Origin: Holothuria scabra
Taxonomy: Eukaryota > Echinodermata > Holothuroidea > Aspidochirotida > Holothuriidae
Assembly (NCBI GenBank): GCA_037179385.1
Contig: CM074179.1
Coordinates: 1-64,000, forward strand
DNA length: 64,000 nt
Direction of reading: 5' to 3'
The notes under the pieces were generated by a model. The model was given only the letters and a program-made list of their open reading frames with translations. It ran no database searches and was not told the DNA's origin. How positions within the stretch are numbered: position 1 is the stretch's first letter; every line of letters begins with the position of its first letter. The translations under genes and the position numbers were made by a program. Below, piece after piece: positions 36,901 to 47,890 of this stretch.

Positions 36901-38771
36901 GTGTTGGCCATATTGAGTAGATGTTACCTATTGTTTTTGGTGGAGGTCAAAGGTCATTTGGGGTCATGTGAGGTCAAAAGGTCAAAACTTGGTAAACACG
37001 GTATCTCAAGAACGGAACATGTGACTGTGCTCATATTTGGTGTGTTGGTTGGTCATATTGAGTAGATAATCCCTATCGATTTTCGTGGAGGTCAAAGGTC
37101 ATTTAGAGTCAAGATATGTCAATAGGTAAATTCCTTAGAAATTGCTTGTAAACACAGTATCTCAAGAAAGGTAAGTGTGACTAATCTCATATTTGATGTG
37201 TGCATTGGCGATATTAGGTAGATGATCCCTATTGTTTTTGGTGGAGGTCAAAGGTCATTTGGGGTCACGAGAGGTCAAAAGGTCAAAACTTCGTAAACAC
37301 GATAACTCAATAACGGTACAAGTGACTGTGCTCATATTTAGTGTGTTGGTTGGTCATATTAAGTAGATGATCCCTATCGATTTGCGTGGAGGTCAAAGGT
37401 CATTTGGGGTCACGAGATGTCAATAGGTAAATTCCTTAGAAATTGCTTGTAAACACAGTATCTCAAGAAAGATAAGTGTGACTAATCTCATATTTGGTGT
37501 GTGCATTGGCCATATTGAGTAGATGATCCCTGTTGTTTTTGGTGGATATCAAAGGTCATTTGAGGTCACGAGAGGTCAAAAGGTCAAAACTTCGTAAACA
37601 CGATAACTCGAGAACGGTACATGTGACTATGCTCATATTTGGAATGTCGGTTGGTCATATTAAGTGGGTGATCAATATCGATTTTCGTGGAGGTCAAAGG
37701 CCATTTGGGGTCACGAGAGGTCAATAGGTAAATCCCTTAGAAATTGCTTGTAAACACGGATTTTCAAGAAGCGTAAGTGTGACTAATCTCATATTTAATG
37801 TGTGCATTGGCCATATTGAGTAGATGATCCCTATTGTTTTTGGTGGAGGTCAAAGGTCATTTGGGGTCACGAGAGGTCAAAAGGTCAAAACTTCGTAAAC
37901 ATGATATCTCAAGAATGGTACATGTGTCTGTGCTCATATTTTCGAGTGTGTTGGCCATATTGAGTAGATGATCCCTATCGATTTTCGTGGAGGTCAAAGG
38001 TAATTTGGGGTCACAAGAGGTCAATAGGTAAATTCCTTTGAAATTGCTTGTAACCACGGATTCTCAAGAAGACTAAGTGTGACTTATCTCATATTTGGTG
38101 TGTGCATTGGCCGTATTGAGTAGATGATCCCTATTGTTTTTGGTGGAGGTCAAAGATCATTTGGGGTCACGAGAGGTCAAAAGGTCAAAACTGCGTAAAC
38201 ACGATATCTCAAGAACGGAACATGTGACTGTGCTCATATTTGGCGAGTGTGTTGGCCATATTGAGTAGATGTTACCTATTGTTTTTGGTGGAGGTCAAAG
38301 GTCATTTGGGGTCATGTGAGGTCAAAAGGTCAAAACTTGGTAAACACGGTATCTCAAGAACGGTACATGTGACTGTGCTCATATTTAGTGTGTGTATTGT
38401 TCATATTTAGTAGATGATCCCTATTGATTTTCCCAAAGGTCAAAGTTCATTTGTAGTCAGCATGTTCAAAGCCTGACAAGCTTTCCTGCACAGTCTTTCA
38501 AGAAAGTTCACTTGTAGGGTCCTGTAACTTGTCATGTAGATGGCACATAGTGAATACATGGTCCCAGGAGTTTTTGGTGGAGGTCAAATGTCATTTGGGT
38601 TCCCGACGGGCAAGGGGGATCTCAATGTAGGACGATTGGATGCCTTGCATTTGTACTTTGTGGGCACATTATGGAGCCATGTTAATTGAAAAACATTGCA
38701 AAGCAATGTCAATGTGAAAAAAGGCCTTACATTTCAGCAGCAAGGAATCACTAAGCAATTTGGCTTTCTGG
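33929..38771. mobile_element. 4.8-kb element carrying an expanded tandem array
   Basis: It begins with a 9-bp stem (ATTCCTTGC / GCAAGGAAT, 33929-33955), then GGAATCTATGC, a TG-rich stretch and GGCTTGTAAACACGATATC. It ends in AATCACTAAGC and GGCTTTCTGGTT. The same head and tail occur at 57656-57985 with only a short interior. It splits satellite unit 15, so either it inserted there or the satellite arose after its loss. It has no ORF and no clear TIR or target duplication, so the element class is unknown. Confidence 0.6.
34030..38460. repeat. tandem array, about 150-bp half-units in 300-bp dimers
   Basis: Two alternating half-units of about 150 bp form dimers: CTTGTAAACACAGTATCTC...GAGGTCAAAGGTCATTT and GTAAACACGATAACTC...ATCGATTTTCGTGG. 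TTAGAAATTGCTTGTAA recurs about every 300 bp. A larger 1348-bp super-repeat is visible (36185 to 37533; 36922 to 38270). Many half-units contain AGGTCA direct repeats. No coding potential. Confidence 0.9.
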
Positions 38772-38945
38772 TTCTTCAAATTCACAGGACTGATGCGGCT
38801 TGCAAAGGTCTTTCGACTGACACCAAGCGCGTTGCAATCGCTTTTCGCTACAAGAAAATATCCAGGAAAAACTGCTCGAAAAAGTTGCCTCCGGAAAAAT
38901 TCTCTAATTCCGTCGGAAAAGCCCCGATCGGGTCGAAATTTTAAT
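38772..38945. repeat. satellite unit 15, right part
   Basis: TTCTTCAAA, TGATGCGGC, CTGACACC, AGCGCGTT and CCAGGAAAAACTGCTCG match the satellite interior (14546-14715 in unit 1) at roughly 80 percent by eye. Homology ends near TCGAAATTTT. It is collinear with the left part at 33177-33928 once the 4.8-kb element is set aside. Confidence 0.8.
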
Positions 38946-40080
38946 ATGCTTAATCTCGCTGCAGTAACAGATCGAATTCCTCCAAACTAGTGCTATATCT
39001 TCCCTTATCTTTTTAAGTGCCGTCCGCTGACAAGTCCTACTGGCTATATGTAGCTACACCTTTCCATCATTATAATAATAGATCTGACAGTTCTTTCTAT
39101 GAAACACCGTTAAATGATATCTCTTTTTTAACAGAACAATCATTTTTATTGAAACTACATTAGAAAGATATGTCCATCTCTTGAATTCCGTTCATTTTGG
39201 CGGGTAAACTGCTTCATGTCAGTATAGGCTTCAGTATACCTTCATATTAAAACGGAAGTGCACTTGCATGCGGGATATTTCAAATTGACTTAAAATCTCA
39301 ATAAAAAATAGTTCCAAGAATGATAATATTGTTGTAGCAGTCGACTAATATGAGGGTTTTAACATATCTACAAATGGAAAAACATGTAAAGTAGGATGCC
39401 ATCCATTGATTTCAACTCCTAGCTCACTGAATGTGTACCATATGCTTGTCTGTGTTCCTTATCCACCTTTGACTCAATGGTGCTATTTGTTAATAATAGG
39501 TTGTTTTTACTTCATCGGATAATACTATGAACAGGTATCGTAGTCAACCCACCAAAATCTGCCCACTCAAAGGCCCTTCAAGCTAAGGCAACGATGGTAC
39601 CGATATTTCAGGAATAAATCGCATTTGGCTGACTATTATGGTGTAAGCAGTCGAAACTCAAATTTGCAAAATAACGGACGAGGCGAAGTAAACTCCGTTA
39701 TGTTGCTAATTTGGAGTCGAGCGGTTTATGATACAGTAATGGTCAGACAAATGCGGTTTATTCCTATTCTACCACCGAAAATGTGTGGCAAAACCTCATC
39801 TCTATCACTGCTTTTACGTTTACTGACCGTTTGTAGTAAAATAACAGGCCTATGTTCAACCAATCAGAATGCAGGATTCTAAACAACAAATGGTAGAAGT
39901 GGCAGGATTGAAAATTAACTTCCTTTTATGTATGCATACGTATCAAACTGAGTGATGAGTCAATCATTAATCTTAAATTTTCTTCCATTTTTTGTTCGGC
40001 ATTTTCCATTTTTACCTTTCCATTGCCTTTTTAATGGAATAAATGACACTATTTTCTAGGTCTTGAAAGGGAAAGGTTGA
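38946..40080. other. no feature recognised
   Basis: AT-rich single-copy-looking sequence. ORFs are short with no family resemblance, and no TIR pair or RNA gene was found by eye. Confidence 0.4.
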
Positions 40081-40300
40081 AGTTAGAGTTTTACGGCCCA
40101 GTTTCCAACCTATTGGTTAAAGTCGAGCCGGACGGCCCTTTTCCAGTTGTGGATCACTGGCCCTTTTTTCTTAACTCCTTTGCTTATGTGGAGCATCACG
40201 CACAACGGCAGTAGATTCCATTTTTAGTGTCTTTGGCATGACTTGACCTGGGATGTTCCTACCGTTAGACCAAAAGCGTGGTCGGCGAAGGTTGAAAGTA
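40081..40300 (-). mobile_element. tRNA-derived SINE, family 1, copy a
   Basis: Read on the minus strand it matches the copy at 45233-45470: the complement of TTGCTTATGTGGAGCATCACGC, ACGGCAGTA, GTCTTTxGxATGACT and GACCTGGGA follow in order. The distal part CCCAGTTTCCAACCTATTGG is shared with 52439-52480. The B-box region is decayed. Confidence 0.65.
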
Positions 40301-40454
40301 AAAAACAAAGTACATTGGTAAATTCACATTGTGCACAAATTACTGTTCTGTTCAATGGGGCCTGGTATCTTAAGCAGTTTAATAGACGCCGTTCTTTGCA
40401 GATTGAAATGACTTTCTTCAATTTCTTTCTCGCCTGTAAAATGCACACAAGAGG

Positions 40455-40700
40455 CTGTTTTTACTCTACTCATCCCACAACCGGCGGGTTGTCGGCTCCA
40501 CAAAACCGAGCAAGTCCATCCGCGGTTGCCCCTACGTGGGCTTGGGGATGTAAAATATGCACACGGTATTTCTCGCCTGTCGTTAGAGGCGACTAAAGGG
40601 AAACCGAACATGAACCCGAACAATACTTGAAAATAAATTTGATCTTGGAAATTTTTATCGAGTTGACTGACACTATATAACACATTCGTGTTGGTGTGTC
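40455..40700 (+). mobile_element. SINE-like repeat, family 2, copy a
   Basis: A conserved core TGTCGTTAGAGGCGAC (40578-40593) forms a TCGCCT/AGGCGA hairpin with its flank. The tail at 40658-40700 is identical over 43 bp to 62958-63000. A second diverged tail copy follows at 40757-40790 (TTGACACTATATTACAC). Non-coding. Confidence 0.65.
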
Positions 40701-41521
40701 CTTAAATCTCATCTAACTTTATCTTAGTTTTGCCTTACCTTCACATTTTTTTAACTAGTTGACACTATATTACACTTTCGTGTTGGTGTATTTCCTTCCC
40801 CTTACTCCAAATCCAGATATGGGCCAAATATGAAATTCCATATATGTGCCAGGTATGGATTTCATATCTGGCCCATATCTGCTGCAGATATGGGATTTAT
40901 ATCTGGGCCAGATAAAAAAAAATGGGCAGATATAACCTTCATCTGTGCCAGAACCAGATCTGATCCATATATGGGCCAGATAAAATTTTATTTGGATCGG
41001 GTCTTTATCTGGATTAGATATGAACCATATAATGCAATACCATATATGGTTTATATAAAGCTATTCCATACTGATCCCATATAAAGCAGTACCAAATATG
41101 GTTTATATAAAGATATACTGTATTGATCCTATGTTAAGGAGACAAATATGGTGCATATATATCCCATATATGGACCATATATGACTGGACCAAAATTAAT
41201 TAGTGCACTACCTTTGTGTAAAGCGTATCAGAAGCCTTCTGGCCAGCATAGTTTTTCTTTTTTTACATCGAAACAGGCATATCGAGCCAGCATAATGTTA
41301 AGGGCTATCTGAACATCTATCACAGAGTTAAATGCCCATTGTATAACATTGACTTAAGTATTTAAAGTTGTTAAATAACTTCATAGAGAAGAAAAAACTG
41401 CTTTGAAATTCCTACTTTCAAATGTTTACACTGCATTGTTGATCTAAATTATCATATGGGGCATTATCCCAACATAAATTTTGTTGAAGGTTTCATGATT
41501 TTTCACATGTTACTTCCTTAA

Positions 41522-41771
41522 CCCTTTACCGTTGTTTGGGTCCTTTTGGCCCCGCGGAGAGCGCGGCTGTCGCCCATCTTTACTGTTTCACGCGGAGCTC
41601 GAAACTGCGAGTAGTTACCCGAAAATTCGGCCACAACAACGAGAGGGACACTAGTTTAAGGTCACGGGGTCAATAACCTACGGAAGCTGATGCTGAGCGT
41701 GCTACGTCCGCTTTTCCGTCCACTCCCGAGTCTTGCAAATATGCCCCGACTGGAGCACAATAGGTAAAGGG
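41522..41771. mobile_element. piggyBac-like MITE, 250 bp, with TTAA duplication
   Basis: The ends are CCCTTTACC and its perfect inverse GGTAAAGGG, each bordered by TTAA (41518-41521 and 41772-41775). TTAA targets and CCC-type ends are features of piggyBac elements. The GC-rich interior has no ORF. It lies inside the AT-rich 40805-42359 element, so it inserted later. Confidence 0.75.
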
Positions 41772-42024
41772 TTAATCAAAACAAAAAGAAAATCAGGGCC
41801 ATAAATCCTGATCGCGCCCCTATTAGAGAGTCATTTGCATAAGTTAGTATAATATGGCTGAATGTGGTTTGAATGTTGTGATTTTGGTTTGCTAATACTA
41901 GTTCAGCTTCCAGAGAAGGTCTTTATTTAAGACATGTCCACAAATTAAACCAAAAAGTGCTAATATGGCTATATACGTGAAAGTTTATATGTAATTCTGT
42001 CATGGTATTTCATTCAGTCATATC

Positions 42025-42320
42025 TGGCTTGATGTGGCCATATGAAACCTTATTTGCATATCTGGGAAGGTATTTCATAAATTTATATATGGCTTGATAT
42101 GGCCATATCAAACTTTGTTTGTATATCTGGGAAGGTAGTTCATCAATTTAAATCTGGCTTGATATCGCCATATGAAACTTTATTTGCATATCTGGGAAGG
42201 CATTTCAGCAATTTACATCTGGCTTGATATGGCCATGTCCAACTTTATTTTGCATATCTGGGAAGGCATTTCATCAAGTTATATCTTGCTTGATATGGCC
42301 ATATAAAGGCTGTTTTTAAC
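42025..42320. repeat. 65-bp tandem repeat, 4.5 copies
   Basis: TGGCTTGATxTGGCCATAT starts at 42025, 42090, 42155, 42220 and 42286. Units also share CATATCTGGGAAGG and TTTCATCAATTTA. It lies within the 40805-42359 element near its right end. Confidence 0.9.
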
Positions 42321-42362
42321 CAGATAAATCCAGATATAAATCCATATCTGGAGTTGGTGTAA

Positions 42363-43000
42363 GGTTCAGACACTAACAAATCGAGGTTGGCGCCAGCCGG
42401 GGGGAGGGAGGGGACAAAGAGACCTCCCCCGGTGGGAAAGGCTTCCCTCCCCCCCCCCCACCCCGTCGAATCCAATTTCGTCAGAGGGTCTTCATCCATA
42501 CGATAAAATATTGAAAGTCCGATAAAGTACGAGAAAGACCATATTCTCTAAGAAACTCTCAAAATTTTCAATTTTTTTAACAAAAATATTCTTTTCCATA
42601 ATTCTCAAAGGAAGTCCAACAACATCTTTTTTCACCGTCCGACAAAATTTGAAACCTCAATTACCTCAGTCTTTATTTTGTCTGTATGAAACAGATGGAC
42701 GAATGTCTGCATGGACAGATTGGTCCTACATAAAGACTTCTATTGTCTACTTCCCGTAATAAAGCGGATTCGGGACGGGGGTGCTTGACATTATCAAAAG
42801 ACGTTAGAAGATAGGACATTTACAAATAGGTGTTCAGGCAGTCATATTCTATAGGCAACTATATCTGTGGTTCGAAAATCATTTCATGCAGTGGTAGTGG
42901 TACAATATATTTGGTAATTTTCTGATCACTTAGCAATTACTGATTTTTTCCAATTGCAGCGAAACATAATTGCAAGCAAAAGCCCAAAGTAAAGACTGTT
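42363..43000. other. no gene; G-rich/C-rich inverted tracts
   Basis: Runs of G at 42399-42412 and of C at 42445-42464 can pair or form G-quadruplex-type structure. The remainder has no recognisable feature. Confidence 0.45.
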
Positions 43001-43004
43001 TCGT

Positions 43005-43100
43005 CCCCAGTTACAAATCTGGGAAATGCCATTTCCGGCTGCATGAAGAATCCGATTTCCGAAATTTTCTGTACGCTCCGCTCCATCCATTGGTGGAGCC
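43005..43100 (+). repeat. dispersed GGAAATGCCATTTCC family, copy a
   Basis: Order of words: CTGGGAAATGCCATTTCC, GGCTGCATGAAG, CCGATTT, TTTCTGTACGCTCCGC, CATTGGTGG. The same order recurs at 47425, 49875 and 54955, and inverted at 54770, 61445, 61715 and 63690. It is a non-coding dispersed repeat. Confidence 0.6.
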
Positions 43101-45180
43101 CCGCTTAAAAAAGTGCTTCAATAGAACAGTTAACTGAATAGAACATTTCAGGTCTTGCTCTTCTAGTTCCTTTTTATCATTGTAGTGAATTATTTCTGAT
43201 TACTTTGCTAATTTGTTCCAAAGGGAAACACTTCATTGCAAATTTAAGCTCAGGAAAAAGAGGGCTTCGAGCTTAGGTCTTCTTACTAGCCAGTAAAAGT
43301 CAATTTCTGGCGTGTGGGGTGGCGTTTCTTCAAAATTTCCTCTGCGCTCCTCTTCGATAGTCTTTCTGGCAGAAATAGATATTTCCTGCAAGAAATCCTT
43401 AGGCCCTAGCCTCCCCCAAAACACACATACTGAATTGCTTCCGTACGCTAAAGTTTCCCCATAAAATTCCTTTGATATATAAGCTCTAGATTTTCAAAAA
43501 TGTGTTAAGAGGAAGTCAAATTTTTTCGAGCACTGTTATATCAGTATCGTCCAAGGGTCTTAGCCCGCGTGATGATATTTAGCGTTTCCCGGCGATCTAC
43601 TTGATCTTTCTGATTAGAATGTCAGATTCTTCAATAATAAAACATCTAATAAATTTGCAATTATTTCTCCTTTGTAAGATGAAGGTTTTGAAGTAAATTT
43701 TTAGCAACGGTAAAACATTTTCGGAAAATTTTCCAATTTCAGTGCATACTCTTGGCAATGAAACATCCGAGCATACTTCAATCACTGCGACATTTAACAT
43801 AGATATGCTCCTAAAAGGCGAATAACTTAATTAAAATCCAGAACGTTTCAATTTCACCTAGCCAAAAAGCCACATTTTCTTTCATTAAATTTTTCTATAA
43901 TATAAGTTGTTAATTATCGAATCTTTTTTCAAGGTAAAGTGTTTTCGAGCAAATTGAAGTTTCAGTTCTACCCGATAGCATAGTACGTAGACCCACAATA
44001 AAAAACGTAACCTTAAACGAAATTCAGTCAATCAGTTTAGTCATATAAAGGGCAGATTCTTCAAAAAACAGCTCTATCATTAATGGTCTTTACAAATTTC
44101 TTTCAAAAATTAAAAAATATTTTTCTTAAAAACAAGCTCAGTCTGCAATTTTGAATATTCGTTTTAATAGAAATCCCCAAGTTTTGCCGCTCTACCGGCC
44201 CTAACTTTCTGCCAGACAAATCGCATTGGGGCTTCATCACCTTTGCCGGGGCTTCAAAATGATGGCGTGCCCCCCCCCCCCCCCCTCATTCGGGTAAATC
44301 CTGGCACTACCTCTGTACTTAACTTCCCAAGCCACATAAGCAGGCAAACATGCCAAAATCCCCTGTTTTTCCTGTTTAGCCAATACACATTCCGACACTC
44401 TCATGTTGGACGTGTATGCATGAGAACATTTACTGATCCGCATACAATAAGTACAGTAAATAGTCGACAGAGTTCATAACGAGATCAATCCGGCCTATAA
44501 TCGAAGGTGCGGGCTTCAATAAATGATAGCACCCCGATCAGGGAGTCCACCTAGCACATGTACTCTCACATTTCTTTCATTTTTCAACAAACAAACAGAA
44601 AAATATATATTCTGGACAAAAAAATATGTGCTTTCTTTTTCGAATCTTCTTCGAAAGAGGCAAACATTCTTTGGGGAAATTCCCAGTTTCTTCTGAGAGC
44701 CCTTATACGTAGGCTTACGATAGGGCGTAACCCCTTGCTTATTTCATCCTGCCTTACATCTTGCTCACATTAAGAGCGGATTCTCCCTCAACAATCCAAT
44801 TTTAATGAGACTTACAAAAAACCATTTTTTCCAAAGCTTTAAAATTTACTTCAAAACAATCTGGTGTTTTTCAAATTTATGTTCAAAAAGAAACCAGGAA
44901 TTTGAGACAGACTCCCACCGGCAACTCATCGCCTTTTACGGGGCTTTGAAATGCTGCCCCCTATGGGGCAATACTGACTCCACTCAGGGTTAGGTGCTGC
45001 ATATAAAATTCTGTTTGTTATGACTTTTCTTTCCAGTGATACCTGAATGATACAAAAATATCTGGTCCCGCTTGCATTGGTAATTTGAATATTCAACACT
45101 TATGGACCAATGAAGGACAAAATATCAGAGATCAACTGAAACAAATCATTTTTCACATTTTCTGTATGCTATTTGTTATT
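43101..45180. other. no feature recognised
   Basis: AT-rich with only short ORFs. A run of about 15 C occurs near 44271-44285. No TIR pair, RNA gene or exon is supported. Confidence 0.4.
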
Positions 45181-45187
45181 GTTTCTG

Positions 45188-45215
45188 ATCGTTCTGCAAA
45201 TGGCTGCAGAACGAT
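45188..45215. other. 11-bp stem-loop before SINE
   Basis: ATCGTTCTGCA pairs with TGCAGAACGAT around a 6-base loop. The first arm and its flank (GATCGTTCTxCAAATGGCT) are repeated directly at 45226-45244, next to the SINE start. This may be a target duplication or slippage. Confidence 0.5.
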
Positions 45216-45232
45216 AAGTGTTACTGATCGTT

Positions 45233-45470
45233 CTACAAATGGCTCTTAGACCCCGTATTTGGTAATACGGTAGAGCATCCGCCTCCCACTTGGAAGGACG
45301 AGGTTCGATTCCCAGGTCGAGTCATACGAAAGACTCTAAAAGTGGAACATACTGCCGTTGAGCGTGATGCTCCGCATAAGCAATGGAGTAGGGAAAACAA
45401 GCCAGTGAGCCACAGCTTGAAATAGGACAACCAACCGTGGCGTCACTGAAAGCAAGTTATGAAAACTATC
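45233..45470 (+). mobile_element. tRNA-derived SINE, family 1, copy b
   Basis: A tRNA-like head has an A box TGGTAATACGG (45260-45270) and a B box GGTTCGATTCC (45302-45312), the internal RNA polymerase III promoter elements. A tRNA-unrelated body follows. Body segments recur inverted at 40081-40300 and 52430-52525. It lacks a full paired acceptor stem, so it is a SINE rather than a working tRNA gene. Confidence 0.75.
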
Positions 45471-46900
45471 CGGTTGAAGACTTTTCCCTAAGAATTATTT
45501 ATGAGGGAAATGCACTTCTGGTTTTAGTGAGTCCTTTTGAAGACTCCACACATAATGTCACAGCTCCTCCCTTCTTATAGTAACGCAAATAATAGGTGGT
45601 TCAAATTTTTGTTCAATCCATAGAAAAAGTGATTGTAAAACACTTGTAGTCTAGGGGTGTTTGACATTTTCATGTCAAGGCAACTTCAAATTCAGCCAAG
45701 TACAACCCATCTTGCAGTGGGCAAGTTTCCTCCGTAACATATAATCAGATTAAACCTATGAGAGGCTTTGCTTATGTGACGACAAATAGCAAAAGTGGCT
45801 TCCTAATTTTCAAAATATATTATCAAAACAGTATTTATTCGTTTCACGAAAATAAAAAAACATACAAAATGACAAAATATGGTAATGAGTCTTTTGATAT
45901 TTTAATACATTAATTCGTCAAGAATGCATTTCATGGCAACAATCTATGCGAGGTTTCGACGTGATTATAGATTGTGATGAATAGTTATTAAAAACACTTA
46001 TTTATTCATTAGTACCAAGTTAAATTAAGATACTAGCGACATGTCATGCGTGTAGACCGTTATTAAAACTCGTCGTTTGTTACGTGATATGATTTGTCCT
46101 CGTCAATTTATAATATTTCAATTCCCAACCCAACCAAAGCTCAATCTGAGGTGCTTGATTGCTAGATACGTTACACTTGGGAAATATTATTATGAAGCAT
46201 GTATCTCGATACGTCACATAAACTTCTTGGTTTATCGATTCGACCCAATACCAATACGTGTCAAGGCCATATATGCAGTGTGTCTGGAGTAATATGTTAT
46301 GTGATGCTGCCGTTAACAGTTCTAACGATAGCCTAACCATGGAGGTAAAACAAGAAGTAATAGTTCCACGGCCTAGTTTAAACTCTTGGGACTAACCTAG
46401 GTGTGCAACTTGAAACGAATTCATCCATCAAAAAAACCAAGAACAACAGCAAATAAAAAAAAAACAGTTTGAATAAATGTAAAATAGATAATCTTGTTCA
46501 TATACTAAGGCAGATGTTGAATTTTGCCGCTAGTGTAGCACTAAACTGTGCGATATACCACACAAGTACGTACGTTATGGGTTGTGTGTACTGTAGCGAA
46601 GGTAAATGCATCGTTACAAGTTGTTTAAAATTGACGACGGCAAAAGAAACATTGGAAAAAATACATGAAAAATTCACAAAACATTCAAAAAACAAATTAT
46701 TAAATATCTTACAAATTTAAAATCAAATGTCTAAAGAAGCTATATAGTAACACTATCGCAGAATTAATTTGCAAAATTATATGAAATGAGAAAATAAAAT
46801 GCATTAGGGCAGCAATTTCTAAAATTACCCCTTGCAGAAAAGGTAATCATCTTGTTTGTATGTATGAATTATTTAAATATTTTGGAGTGCCCCACCACCC
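45471..46900. other. no feature recognised
   Basis: AT-rich sequence with short overlapping ORFs on both strands and no family resemblance. Confidence 0.35.
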
Positions 46901-46902
46901 TG

Positions 46903-47337
46903 CTACTTAAGTAACTGCCTCTCCAGTATTGAAAGATATACTTCCACTTTTAGGGCTTCTGTAAGGATATTTCTGAAGGAATTTGCCAGTATGTCCCAGT
47001 AAGTTCCAGTTGACAAGGCTGTACGATACGTTACCGGTGGAATGAAGAAAACGTGTATTCTAGGTTCTTTTAATTTGAAAGAAATGGCGGGCAAAACTTT
47101 GATTATTGAAGGATTAAAATTGTAATAGCACCTGGTAGTCATTTACGAAACTCTCAAACTCTGATGCTTATTCATAAAATTTAGAAAATTTCCCCAACGT
47201 ACGGTAGACAAATGTAGGTAAGTTTCTTCGCTGAGCTGGACTTTAATGGTTAAGATTCCTGCTAGAGATCGATATCGTATCTGCCAGTATCTGCAGTCAG
47301 GGGGCGATACCGGTTGAGAGAGTGCATGGAGGCTCAC
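46903..47337 (-). pseudogene. unassigned protein-like minus-strand ORF pair
   Basis: A minus-strand frame is open from 47337 to 46903 apart from one stop at 47143-47145. The downstream half looks protein-like rather than random (IPPVTYRTALSTGTYWDIL followed by a helix-like EALKVEVYLSILERQLL end). I do not recognise a family and see no convincing splice sites. It could be a decayed gene or element fragment, or chance. Confidence 0.2.
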
Positions 47338-47424
47338 CTATGATGATAAAGTGGGAGGCTAACGGTATGTACAGCACCCCACTCCCAACTATTTCCTAAG
47401 GACGGCTTCAATAAGTGAGAAGTT

Positions 47425-47530
47425 TGGCATACTCGGAAAGTGCCATTTCCGGCTACCTGGGAGGTTCAAATTCAAAAAATTTTTGTATGCTTCATTTAAA
47501 CAGATTGGTGGCTCTCCGCGTAGGTAACCC
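47425..47530 (+). repeat. dispersed GGAAATGCCATTTCC family, copy b
   Basis: AAGTGCCATTTCCGGCTACCTG, then TTTTTGTATGCTTC and GATTGGTGGCTC follow the family order, with more decay than copy a. Confidence 0.5.
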
Positions 47531-47890
47531 TACTGGCACCCAGTCTCCCCTTGCCCCCTAACCCCTTGCAATATTTTTTCGTTTCTGTCTGCAGTTACGT
47601 CATATATATCGATAACATTTAAAATAGGGCACATCCACAGCAATAACAGGTCATTTATTTTCATAAGATCCAAAGTTAAATTCCCCGAAACGGTGATTTC
47701 ATAAATGACGTCATTGCATTATATTGTCGTAGTATCTTCGTCTACCGTTCCGTCTAAATTGAGTTGATATGAAAGAGAAGTATTACAAAAGGTTAGGATG
47801 AAGAATTGCACACGACACATTAACTCAAAATGTGATCATTTTATGACACTTTACGTTGATCGTTAACTGCGACAGAAATTACACTCTTAA

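Larger units (their letters stand above)
40805..42359. mobile_element. 1.55-kb TIR element with TA duplication
   Basis: The left end CTCCAAATCCAGATATGG and the inverted right end CACCAACTCCAGATATGG match at 16 of 18 bases. Each is bordered by TA (40803-40804 and 42360-42361), as in Tc1/mariner-type elements. The interior is full of self-similar ATATGG/CCATAT words and a 65-bp tandem repeat, with no transposase, so it is non-autonomous. A second element is nested at 41522-41771. The superfamily is inferred from the TA alone. Confidence 0.65.

Noticed and set aside
36185..37727. Two related 64-codon ORFs (MFLVDIKGH...)
   Set aside because: Copies of the 1348-bp super-repeat; no conservation beyond the DNA repeat.
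34030..38460. CRISPR array
   Set aside because: Direct repeats are contiguous 150/300-bp satellite units without short unique spacers, in a eukaryotic context without cas genes.
42245..42499. 84-codon minus-strand ORF with Gly/Pro-rich part
   Set aside because: Spans the end of the TIR element and a G/C-rich run; no domain.
45250..45322. Functional tRNA gene
   Set aside because: A and B boxes are present but the full cloverleaf and acceptor pairing are not, and the sequence continues as a SINE body found at other loci.
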